This document shows positions 1-5,563 of a stretch of 8,923 nt of DNA, piece by piece. The stretch is from Lentisphaerota bacterium (GTDB lineage Bacteria; Verrucomicrobiota; Kiritimatiellia; JAAZAB01). Both the position numbers and the translations under genes were made by a program. How positions within the stretch are numbered: the stretch's first letter is position 1; every line of letters starts with the position of its first letter. Location of the stretch: assembly GCA_016182435.1 (NCBI GenBank), contig JACPGN010000113.1:1-8923 (forward strand). The letters run 5' to 3'. The notes beneath the pieces were generated by a model. It was not told the origin of the DNA and did not search any database. It saw nothing but the letters and a program-made list of their open reading frames with translations.

Positions 1-2
1 GC

Positions 3-809
3 GCTTTTCAGACTTTCGCGCAACGTTATCCCGATTCGACCTGGGCGCCGGAGGCGCTGTTCTGGCTGAGCGAATATGAATACAATTCCGGCCATTATGC
101 CCGGGCGGAAAACGGGTTCCTGACCGCCAAACAGCGCTACCCCAAAGCGGCGCTTGCCGATGCGGCCGTGTTCTGGGCGGGCCGCTGCGCCATGCTGCAG
201 AACGAGTTCCGGCGCGCCAATAATTATTTCGCCTTGCTGATCAAGGAATATCCGGGGAGCCATAGGCGAGCCGAAGCCCGCTACTACCAGGCGGCCGCGC
301 TGTGCGAATTGGGCGAATTTGCCGCGGCCATTCTGATCTTTGACGACTTGATCAAGCAGTTCCCTGACCACGAGTTGAGCGCCACGGCTTTCTTCCGCAA
401 GGGTGATTGCCAATTTACCCTCGGCAACGAAGACCCTAAACGCTATGCTGAAGCCTTGGCCACATACCAGGCCGTGCTTGACCGGCCGGAGGTTACCCTG
501 CCGGCGCGGCTGCAGGCCGAATACAAAATCGGCCGCTGCCTGGAAAAAACCGGCCGGGTCGAGGAGGCCTTTGAGCGCTACGTGAACGCTGTGTATCTGT
601 ATTACAAAATACCCGATGCTCGGCCGGAGGACACGGTCTGGTTCACCCGCGCGGCCTTCCAGGCGGCGGAGCTGAAGGAAGCGGAAAAAAGCTGGCGCAA
701 GGCCGCCGCCATCTACCAGCGGGTTGCGGACGCGGATGTGCCCTCCGGCGCCGAAGCCTCCGCCCGCATCGCGCGCTTGCGCGCGGAGCACTGGCTTAAT
801 TTTTATTGA
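3..809 (+). CDS. TPR-repeat protein, 5' end outside window (partial)
   Basis: The reading frame is open from the left edge (first full codon at 3) to TGA 807-809, giving 268 visible residues, so the true start lies upstream. The GTG at 168 lies inside the continuous frame and is unlikely to be the start. The protein is helical and shows successive tetratricopeptide-type units: a Tyr/Phe and Ala-rich helix pair followed by 'YP' or 'FP' turns (QRYPDS, QRYPKA, KEYPGS, KQFPDH), with the pattern A..Y..G.C....G....A repeated. This spacing is typical of periplasmic or outer-membrane TPR proteins such as CpoB/YbgF, BamD-like or TolA-associated proteins. The exbB-exbD-type genes downstream on the same strand support an envelope role, probably protein-protein scaffolding in a Tol/Ton-like system. 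No enzymatic motif is visible. The fold class is solid; the exact family is not. Confidence 0.8.
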   Translation, partial: AFQTFAQRYPDSTWAPEALFWLSEYEYNSGHYARAENGFLTAKQRYPKAALADAAVFWAGRCAMLQNEFRRANNYFALLIKEYPGSHRRAEARYYQAAALCELGEFAAAILIFDDLIKQFPDHELSATAFFRKGDCQFTLGNEDPKRYAEALATYQAVLDRPEVTLPARLQAEYKIGRCLEKTGRVEEAFERYVNAVYLYYKIPDARPEDTVWFTRAAFQAAELKEAEKSWRKAAAIYQRVADADVPSGAEASARIARLRAEHWLNFY

Positions 810-843
810 TGGATAATTAGTACCTCAATCACGAGGAACTGCC

Positions 844-870
844 ATGAAAACCAAGAATGTTTCCGCCTGA
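844..870 (+). other. 8-codon mini-ORF with its own Shine-Dalgarno
   Basis: ATG 844 is preceded by GAGGA (833-837) at 6 nt spacing and encodes MKTKNVSA before TGA 868-870. The composite repeat begins about 20 bp later. The peptide looks like the first residues of a signal peptide or membrane segment, so this may be the relic start of an older gene cut short by repeat insertion, or a short leader ORF upstream of exbB. It could also be chance. Confidence 0.25.
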
Positions 871-907
871 AGCGGACCCGCAGAGGAGGGAACCACGGAT
901 GGCACGG

Positions 908-929
908 CCTGCCCGAGCGTCGGCCAGGG
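908..929 (+). repeat. Palindromic mini-repeat, copy 1 (inserted in the composite repeat)
   Basis: Arms CCTGCCCGAG and TCGGCCAGGG are separated by CG. With flanking bases, 24 nt (907-930) are identical to 6616-6639. The arms fold as CCTG-C-CCGA against TCGG-C-CAGG, leaving one C.C mismatch. It interrupts the left arm of the 891-1005 repeat exactly; removing it restores three regular 9-bp units. The insertion point is ambiguous by one G. Confidence 0.8.
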
Positions 930-941
930 ATAACACTGATT

Positions 942-968
942 GTTGACGGCCGCCCGGCGGCCGTCAAC
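942..968. repeat. 13-bp perfect palindrome at centre of composite repeat
   Basis: GTTGACGGCCGCC (942-954) and its exact reverse complement (956-968) are separated by a single C. Transcribed, it would form a very stable GC-rich hairpin. It has no U-tract, so it is not a classic intrinsic terminator; it could stabilise or process the mRNA between the TPR gene and exbB. Confidence 0.8.
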
Positions 969-1016
969 GGTCTGACTATCCGTGACATCAGTGTAATCAG
1001 TGGTTGATTTTTGGGT

Positions 1017-1033
1017 TGCGGGCATAGCCCGCA
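1017..1033 (+). promoter_or_regulatory. Short hairpin just upstream of the exbB ribosome-binding site
   Basis: TGCGGGC (1017-1023), loop ATA, then GCCCGCA (1027-1033): a 7-bp stem ending 7 nt before the AAGGA ribosome site (1041-1045) of exbB. Its position suggests an effect on translation or on the 5' end of a processed transcript, but no mechanism is shown. Confidence 0.4.
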
Positions 1034-1053
1034 TTGGTGAAAGGAAACTGATT

Positions 1054-1674
1054 ATGTTCATGCTCATGCAACAGGGCGGGGTGATCACCTGGCTGCTCCT
1101 GGCCGGTGGGGCCATTGCCCTGGTCGTTTTCCTGGAACGCTTCTTCCACGTGCATCGGGCCAAGATCAAGACCGATGACTTTATCAAGGGCATTTGCAAC
1201 ATTCTCCGGCGGGGCAACATTGCCGAAGCCGTCAGCATCTGCGATGACACTCCCGGTCCCACGGCTTATATCGTGCGCGCCGCCATTCTGCATCACGACC
1301 AGGGCCGGGAATTGATTACGCGGGCAATTGATGCGGCGGCCCTCACGGAAATCGCGCGGATGGAAAAGAATCTCGGCGTATTGGCCACCATCGCCCAGAT
1401 CGCGCCGCTCATGGGCGTCCTCGGCACGGTGCTGGGTATGATTCAAACGCTCGTGGTAATCCAGCAGCGCGCGCCTTTAGTCCAGATCGGCGACGTGGCC
1501 GCCGGACTGTGGCCGGCCCTCTTGACCACGGCAGTTGGACTGGTGGTGGCCATGTTCAGTTACGGCGGTTATAACCTGCTGGTGTCCAAGGTGGATGCCA
1601 TCGTGCTCGATATGGAGCGCGCGGCGGGTGAAATCCTGGGCTTTTTAACCACCGAACAAGGAAAAATATCTTGA
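1054..1674 (+). CDS. exbB: MotA/TolQ/ExbB proton-channel family protein
   Basis: This is an inner-membrane subunit of an ExbB-ExbD/TolQ-TolR motor that uses the proton gradient to energise envelope processes. ATG 1054 is chosen because AAGGA (1041-1045) lies 8 nt upstream; an in-frame GTG at 1000 would add 18 residues translated from repeat DNA. The 206-aa product has the family topology: TM1 about residues 10-27 followed by a basic cytoplasmic loop, TM2 about 109-133 (APLMGVLGTVLGM, with conserved Thr125), and TM3 about 152-175 (WPALLTTAVGL, Thr158/Thr159), then the amphipathic tail VDAIVLDMERAAGEI. The Glu found before 'AL' in E. coli ExbB TM3 (E176 region) is Pro154 here; this position varies in the family. 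The stop overlaps the exbD start (TTGA), so the two are translationally coupled. ExbB versus TolQ cannot be decided from sequence alone. Confidence 0.9.
   Translation: MFMLMQQGGVITWLLLAGGAIALVVFLERFFHVHRAKIKTDDFIKGICNILRRGNIAEAVSICDDTPGPTAYIVRAAILHHDQGRELITRAIDAAALTEIARMEKNLGVLATIAQIAPLMGVLGTVLGMIQTLVVIQQRAPLVQIGDVAAGLWPALLTTAVGLVVAMFSYGGYNLLVSKVDAIVLDMERAAGEILGFLTTEQGKIS
1658..1662 (+). promoter_or_regulatory. Ribosome-binding site that fixes the TTG start of exbD
   Basis: AAGGA lies 8 nt upstream of TTG 1671, inside the last codons of exbB. It supports the TTG as initiator; the first in-frame ATG lies far downstream and would remove the transmembrane segment. Confidence 0.65.
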
Positions 1675-2129
1675 ACGCAAGCGTTGAGCACTCCGGCATT
1701 CGCTGGCGGCGCTATCGGCCCCGGCTGAGGGTGTTTTCTAACCCGTGGGGCCTTGTGCCCCTGGTTAATCTGGCGTTCCTGATCATGCTCTTTATGCTTT
1801 TACATGCCTCTTTTGTGCGGCAACCAGCTTACCAGGTGCAATTGCCCTCCGCCGCGTTTTTGAGCGGCGCCCCGTATGAAGTTATGGTGGTGACCCTGAC
1901 CCAGGAGGGCCTGCTTTTTTTTGATGATGAACGCCTGACGCTCGATGACCTGGCCCTGGCGCTTAAAAAGGCCGCGCGCGAGCGGAAGACCAGCGCCATC
2001 ATGATTGAGGCCGATGTCCGCGTGGCTTACGGCGTCATTGCCCGAGTCATGAATATGGCCGCGGCTTCCGGTATTAAGCAAATTGACCTGGCCACCCGGC
2101 CATCCTTTGGCGAAGAGGTAATGCCATGA
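1671..2129 (+). CDS. exbD: ExbD/TolR-family protein with Asn at the proton-carrier position
   Basis: This is the partner of the upstream ExbB: a short basic cytoplasmic N-terminus (RWRRYRPRLRVF), one transmembrane helix (about residues 28-44, LVPLVNLAFLIMLFMLL), then a periplasmic domain (about 62-145). The domain matches the ExbD pattern (YEVMVVTLTQEG, then VAYGVIARVMNMAAASGIKQIDLAT, comparable to 'VDYETLMKVMDTLHQAGY.KIGLV'). Length, 152 aa, is normal. In E. coli ExbD the helix begins TPFIDVML and Asp25 is essential; here the aligned stretch is VPLVNLAF with Asn33 (codon AAT 1767-1769). Either the motor is non-protonmotive or structural, or another residue takes over. It starts at TTG 1671, overlapping the exbB stop, and its own stop overlaps the next start (ATGA). 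Confidence 0.85.
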   Translation: MNASVEHSGIRWRRYRPRLRVFSNPWGLVPLVNLAFLIMLFMLLHASFVRQPAYQVQLPSAAFLSGAPYEVMVVTLTQEGLLFFDDERLTLDDLALALKKAARERKTSAIMIEADVRVAYGVIARVMNMAAASGIKQIDLATRPSFGEEVMP

Positions 2130-2986
2130 GCGCGCGCGCTTCCCAGGCTTGGTCGTGCCACGGCGTAGCCTTCGGCGGAGCTTGGCGCGACCGCGGATTG
2201 GCCATTGCGCTTATGCTGGCTTTTGTCGCGCTGCTGGCAGGCTTCTCCGCGCCTAAGTCCGCGCCTCTCGCGCCGCGGCTGCCCATTCCGCCCTTGATTA
2301 CTTATCGCCACCCCGCGCTGATGAGCGCTGACTGCGCCGAATATTACGACGAATGGAATGCCGCGCATTCGCCGGCGCTGTTTGCGCTTTCCGCGGCCAT
2401 TATGCTGCCGGCAGCCTCCACCTTAGGCGGATCCGCCAAAGGCGGAAAGCGCGCCGAAGCCACTACGCTTACTCCGCCCCTCGATCCGGGCTATCCATTT
2501 AGGCTTTCCTTCGATAGACGCGCGACCGAAGATGACGGGCAGCTTCCCCTGTTAATCGCGCCGCGGGATCCGGCCATGCGCCGGACCATCGTGCCGCCGC
2601 GATCCACTGCCGGAACTGCTCTGGCCGCGCAACGCAAGCCGTTGACGCCGCCCTTCTATCGGCTGGACTTAGCCGGCGATTTGCGCGGACGCTCGGTGGA
2701 TATTTCGCCCATGTTCGCGCTCGAAGAACCCGCGGAAGCATGGTCGTTCAGCGCGGTTTTGCGCTATGATAAGGCAGGACAAGTGCAACACGCCCTGCTG
2801 GAATCAGCCGAGCTCCCCCTGGCCGACCCGAGTCGTCTCGGGCAGGCTGGCCGGGCTTGGGCAGGCGAGCCGTCCTTGCGCGCTGAAGTCGTCCGGCGCC
2901 TGTATCAATGCCGGATACAGCCCTCGGGCACAGCGGGCGAAGGGCGCCTGACGCTATACGGTCCCGGACGCTCCTCCCGGCCTTAG
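2126..2986 (+). CDS. Single-pass membrane protein in the tonB position of the operon
   Basis: ATG 2126 overlaps the exbD stop by 4 bp, so it is coupled to exbBD. The 286-aa product has one transmembrane helix (about residues 24-40, GLAIALMLAFVALLAGF) after a short basic N-terminus, leaving about 245 residues outside the membrane: the topology of TonB/TolA. A Pro-containing stretch follows the helix (SAPLAPRLPIPPL). The C-terminal 70 residues (FSAVLRYDKAGQVQHALLESAE, then SLRAEVVRRLYQCRIQPS) resemble in outline a TonB-type C-terminal domain, but no diagnostic motif or Lys-Pro repeat is present. The energy-transducer role is inferred from position and topology. Three palindromic repeat segments lie in frame within the gene, encoding residues of about 9-23, 101-107 and 231-241, so parts of the protein are repeat-derived. 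Confidence 0.65.
   Translation: MSARASQAWSCHGVAFGGAWRDRGLAIALMLAFVALLAGFSAPKSAPLAPRLPIPPLITYRHPALMSADCAEYYDEWNAAHSPALFALSAAIMLPAASTLGGSAKGGKRAEATTLTPPLDPGYPFRLSFDRRATEDDGQLPLLIAPRDPAMRRTIVPPRSTAGTALAAQRKPLTPPFYRLDLAGDLRGRSVDISPMFALEEPAEAWSFSAVLRYDKAGQVQHALLESAELPLADPSRLGQAGRAWAGEPSLRAEVVRRLYQCRIQPSGTAGEGRLTLYGPGRSSRP
2151..2192. repeat. Palindromic repeat inside the tonB-position gene (N-terminal)
   Basis: GGTCGTGCCA near 2151 pairs with TGGCGCGACC (2183-2192) with one mismatch, and the interior (CGGCGTAGCC ... GGCGGAGCTT) also partly self-pairs. It translates as residues of about 9-23 immediately before the transmembrane helix. It looks like a palindromic element tolerated in frame rather than a conserved protein segment. 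Confidence 0.5.
2426..2446. repeat. GGCGGATCCGCC palindrome with hairpin inside the same gene
   Basis: GGCGGATCCGCC (2426-2437) is a perfect 12-bp palindrome, and TCCGCC-AAA-GGCGGA (2432-2446) forms an overlapping hairpin. It is translated in frame as the low-complexity segment GGSAKGG. Confidence 0.5.
2817..2846 (-). repeat. Palindromic mini-repeat, copy 2 (minus orientation, in frame in a CDS)
   Basis: Read on the minus strand, this has the same 10-nt arms as the copies at 908, 6587 and 6617 (CCTGCCCGAG and TCGGCCAGGG), but the loop is 10 nt instead of 1-2. On the plus strand it is translated as about residues 231-241 (ADPSRLGQ segment) of the tonB-position protein. Confidence 0.7.
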
Positions 2987-3001
2987 TGCCTGAAACTATT
3001 T

Positions 3002-3043
3002 GACCCGTATTTGAAACGATTCTGAAACGGTTTGAAACGGGTC
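3002..3043. terminator. Possible weak terminator or inverted repeat in convergent spacer
   Basis: GACCCGT (3002-3008) and ACGGGTC (3037-3043) are inverted 7-mers just after the tonB-position gene, in the 126-bp spacer between two convergent genes, where a bidirectional terminator is expected. The loop is long (28 nt) and there is no U-tract, so this is a weak call. Nothing stronger was seen in 2987-3112. Confidence 0.25.
3011..3040. repeat. Three tandem 10-bp repeats (TTTGAAACGG type)
   Basis: Units are TTGAAACGAT, TCTGAAACGG and TTTGAAACGG at exact 10-bp spacing, with a partial TGAAACTATT 20 bp earlier at 2991. One helical turn per unit places the repeats on one face of DNA, as for tandem protein-binding sites, but the convergent gene-end location makes a promoter role unlikely. 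Confidence 0.6.
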
Positions 3044-3112
3044 CGCCTGTACGGAAAGCAACTCCTTTTAGACAGCACGCCCTCGAAGACCACGATGTTC
3101 ACCTGCTGAATG

Positions 3113-5272
3113 TCAGCGACCTGTAAAAATCGAGCCAGGGACCGGGAGTTGGCCCCAGACTATTGTGCCGGGTACGCCATTCGTGGATTTATCGGTCCCA
3201 GCAAGCAGGCCATTGGTCACAGTCGCCGTTCCGGAGAACCCCCAATACATGCTCCATACGGCGATCCGGCCGCCCCCGCCACCACCAGAGCCATTACTCG
3301 GCACAGCGCCAACCAAGGCATTACCGCCAGCGGCGATCAGCAATGCGTCTGTGCCGCCGCCAAACAAACGGCACCTGACGTAAATCGAACCGCCTGATCC
3401 GCCGCCGCCATAAGTACCCGATGCATCAGAAGCGTCTGCCGCAAGCGTGCCGTTAAGTGTAACGTTGACCGCCTCAATCCGGATCGCTCCGCCACCCGCT
3501 CCCCCGCTGCTGTAATCGGTTGAATACCGCGCGCCGCCACTGCCGGGGTCAATAGGCGCATTACTGGAACCATAAGTGGGGCCGACGGAGCCTAAATAGC
3601 CACCGCCACCTTTTCCACCGTACCCCGCACCACAGGCCGAATTCGCAATCGGCGCCGGCGCCCCCGGTCCTTGCCAACCCTTATAGCCCCTTATGGCAAT
3701 GGCCTTGGTCGAAGCAGTGTATGTGGATTCAGCGTTGAACCCGGCATTGGTTGAAATCAGCAGATCTTTCATGTAAAACAGCGTTGAACCGCCGTTCGTT
3801 GGATTCGAATGGGAATAAATCCAGGAGCCGGACGACAGGGATACGTCGCCGGTGATGGTGACAAGCGCCCCGTAGTCCGGCCGAGTTGCGTTGGTTTCGC
3901 CGCTGTACACCCAAAGACAACCGTTATTGGTCAAAATCAATTCGCCCCCGACATTAAAGACCGAAAGCGCCATCTGTCCGGTAGGGCCGCCAACCGCGTA
4001 CACCCAGGTGGGACCGCCGAGTCCCAGCTTCCCGCCGTTAAGGTTCACATTCCGGCCAACGGTGACACTGTTCGTCACGGTTCCACTACCAATGCGCCCC
4101 AGCGTCAGGCCCGATGTGCTCATCGTCCCGCTTCCGATCACGAGGTTGGAGACTACGCTCAGACTAAACCCTTCTCCGTCGCCAAGGGCCACTTCGCCGT
4201 TGGTCAAGGTGAGATTGGTCACGGACCATGACGTAAAATTCGGGATGATGATCCGCCCGTTCAGAATCCGCGGCATGGTCTCGGAAATAAAAGTTGTATC
4301 CGAGAAATAGAGCGTGCCGATCTCCGCTTTAAATATTGAAGGACCTGTGCCGGCGGCGGCTGCAAAGCGCACACCCGTGCCGGCAGTAATGTTGGTATAA
4401 ATAACTGCGATCCGACCGCCTGCGCCTCCGCCGCCCTTGCCTGAAGAGCCGGAATAACCAGTGCCGCCCGCGGCGGTCAGCAACCCGGTTGTGCTCCCAC
4501 CGAATGTTACCGCCGTTAAAAAGATCGAGCCGCCGGAACCACCACCCGCGTAATCCGTGCCCGTGTAGCTACCGCCATCGGCTGTAATAGTTCCGTCAAT
4601 AGTCGCCGTGCCGGCAGCAATGCGAATGACCCCGCCACCGGCCCCGCCTTGAATTCCACTGCCCCCGCTTCCCGGGGCGTCCGGCGCATTAGTCGAGCCG
4701 TAAGGATACCCCCCCAGTTGCCAAGTCGTGATCGGACCATCACTGATGTTGGCGCCAAATCCGCCATGTCCGGCCCCCGGGCCGAGCGAGCCGGTACCCG
4801 CGCGGGTCACCCCGGGACCTGTGCTTTTCAGGTACCCGCGCTCCTTGACATTAATTTGCCCGCCGGCATTCAAGATAAAATTGGTGGCTACGATCCATAC
4901 CCGGTTTGACATGACCGTGTTGGTGAACGGGCCCGCGCAGGTTACCACCGCGCCGGTGGCGACAGTCACGTTGGTGGCGTTCAAGGCCGTGTCCCAATTG
5001 GAGAAAATCAGCGTGGCCTTGTTGCTAATGAGGAGCGAGCTTAATGGATAAGTGGAGTTGGTCAGGAGAACGCCAACACCGATATTGGTAATCACCACAT
5101 CGTCAGCATTGGTCGGCCACGTACCACTGCTCCAGTTAGTTTCCGTGAACCAGTCGTTGGTGCCGCCTGCCGGCAGCCAGCTAACCGTGGCCGCCTTGGC
5201 CGACGGCAGTGAGAGAACTACCACCAGCACCAAGCCCAATAAGCCCCGTCGTATTGATCGAGTAAGGTCCAT
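3113..5272 (-). CDS. Secreted Gly-rich surface or adhesin-like protein with internal duplication
   Basis: The 719-aa product starts with a clear signal peptide: basic RSIRRG, hydrophobic LLGLVLVVVLSL, and likely cleavage after AKA at residue 27. The mature N-terminus (SWLPAGGTNDWFTETNWSSG) resembles the Trp-rich start of autotransporter-associated and other beta-helical exported proteins. The body is Gly/Ser/Thr/Asn-rich with short alternating strands typical of a beta-solenoid. Two long homologous segments (about residues 170-294 and 550-678) share, in order, YGS(T/S)NAP...PGSGG, GGAGGG.IRI, GGGSGGSI, AAGG and GG.GGRIAV. No catalytic motif, C-terminal beta-barrel, PEP-CTERM or transmembrane anchor is visible; it ends about 40 residues after the second segment, so it may be truncated or released. 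No clear Shine-Dalgarno precedes ATG 5272. Adhesive or structural surface function is inferred. Confidence 0.75.
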   Translation of the reverse strand: MDLTRSIRRGLLGLVLVVVLSLPSAKAATVSWLPAGGTNDWFTETNWSSGTWPTNADDVVITNIGVGVLLTNSTYPLSSLLISNKATLIFSNWDTALNATNVTVATGAVVTCAGPFTNTVMSNRVWIVATNFILNAGGQINVKERGYLKSTGPGVTRAGTGSLGPGAGHGGFGANISDGPITTWQLGGYPYGSTNAPDAPGSGGSGIQGGAGGGVIRIAAGTATIDGTITADGGSYTGTDYAGGGSGGSIFLTAVTFGGSTTGLLTAAGGTGYSGSSGKGGGGAGGRIAVIYTNITAGTGVRFAAAAGTGPSIFKAEIGTLYFSDTTFISETMPRILNGRIIIPNFTSWSVTNLTLTNGEVALGDGEGFSLSVVSNLVIGSGTMSTSGLTLGRIGSGTVTNSVTVGRNVNLNGGKLGLGGPTWVYAVGGPTGQMALSVFNVGGELILTNNGCLWVYSGETNATRPDYGALVTITGDVSLSSGSWIYSHSNPTNGGSTLFYMKDLLISTNAGFNAESTYTASTKAIAIRGYKGWQGPGAPAPIANSACGAGYGGKGGGGYLGSVGPTYGSSNAPIDPGSGGARYSTDYSSGGAGGGAIRIEAVNVTLNGTLAADASDASGTYGGGGSGGSIYVRCRLFGGGTDALLIAAGGNALVGAVPSNGSGGGGGGRIAVWSMYWGFSGTATVTNGLLAGTDKSTNGVPGTIVWGQLPVPGSIFTGR

Positions 5273-5286
5273 AAAAGACTATAATA

Positions 5287-5315
5287 TTATTAACTTTTAC
5301 CAGCCCGGGCAGCAA
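5287..5315 (-). promoter_or_regulatory. Possible promoter of the Gly-rich secreted protein
   Basis: On the minus strand TTGCTG (5315-5310) and TAATAA (5292-5287) are separated by 17 nt, a good sigma-70-like arrangement. The start would fall only about 8 nt before ATG 5272, giving a nearly leaderless mRNA, consistent with the absence of a ribosome site. The AT-rich surroundings make chance matches possible. Confidence 0.3.
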
Positions 5316-5436
5316 GAAAATAATTTTTGTTGTTTTTTTGGGGGCGCTCCAAAGGCCAACCCTACGCCAGATCGGGATTGACCGGCCAAACCACTGACGT
5401 TATGCTGCCAACAAAAAAACTCATCTGATTATAAAG

Positions 5437-5500
5437 CGCGCCATGTGAAATGGCGCGACACGAGGTCGCGCCCTACGTAGGGCCTCAGCTTGCTGAGGCC
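5437..5500 (+). promoter_or_regulatory. Back-to-back hairpins upstream of the ROK kinase gene
   Basis: Four inverted repeats adjoin or overlap: CGCGCCAT/ATGGCGCG (5437-5457, 5-nt loop), GGCGCGAC/GTCGCGCC (5452-5472, 5-nt loop), the 12-bp palindrome CCCTACGTAGGG (5471-5482), and GGCCTCAGC/GCTGAGGCC (5481-5500, 2-nt loop). The first two share 5452-5457 and cannot form together, as in attenuators. Equally, the run may be a cluster of dispersed palindromic repeats. An in-frame ATG at 5450 lies inside it. The rest of the divergent region 5273-5548 shows only AT-rich DNA and the possible promoter noted separately. Confidence 0.6.
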
Positions 5501-5563
5501 ATTGGGATAGATTCCCTGCGTAACCGACCCATTCCGAAAGAATTGCTCATGGGGATAGAGCAC

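Larger units (their letters stand above)
891..1005. repeat. Composite inverted repeat of CACKGATNN units around a central palindrome
   Basis: The left arm (891-907 plus 930-941) and the right arm (977-1005, reverse complement) are each 29 nt once a 22-nt insert is removed. Each reads AAC followed by three 9-bp units of the form CAC(G/T)GATNN. 21 of 29 positions match, and the mismatches fall at the variable K and NN positions. Between the arms is a 13-bp perfect palindrome (942-968). The arrangement fills most of the gap between the TPR gene and exbB. From general knowledge, strings of CACGGAT/CACTGAT units recur as dispersed intergenic repeats in several bacterial phyla; function is unknown. 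Confidence 0.75.

Noticed and set aside
1000..1053. GTG 1000 as exbB start
   Set aside because: The extra 18 residues are translated from the end of the composite repeat and a hairpin, and ATG 1054 has a well-spaced AAGGA.
825..1446. Minus-strand frames of 145 and 149 codons opposite exbB
   Set aside because: They are antisense to a clear ExbB coding sequence and the spacer repeat; the products show no family features.
2983..3102. 39-codon minus-strand frame from GTG 3102 in the convergent spacer (begins VNIVVFEGVLSK)
   Set aside because: The first part looks somewhat coding-like and could be a frameshifted remnant after the Gly-rich gene, but there is no clear ribosome site, half of it comes from the 10-bp repeats, and no family is recognised.
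5450..5563. ATG 5450 as start of the ROK kinase
   Set aside because: It lies inside a hairpin, and the added N-terminus is encoded by the palindrome run and precedes the canonical ROK N-terminal strand.
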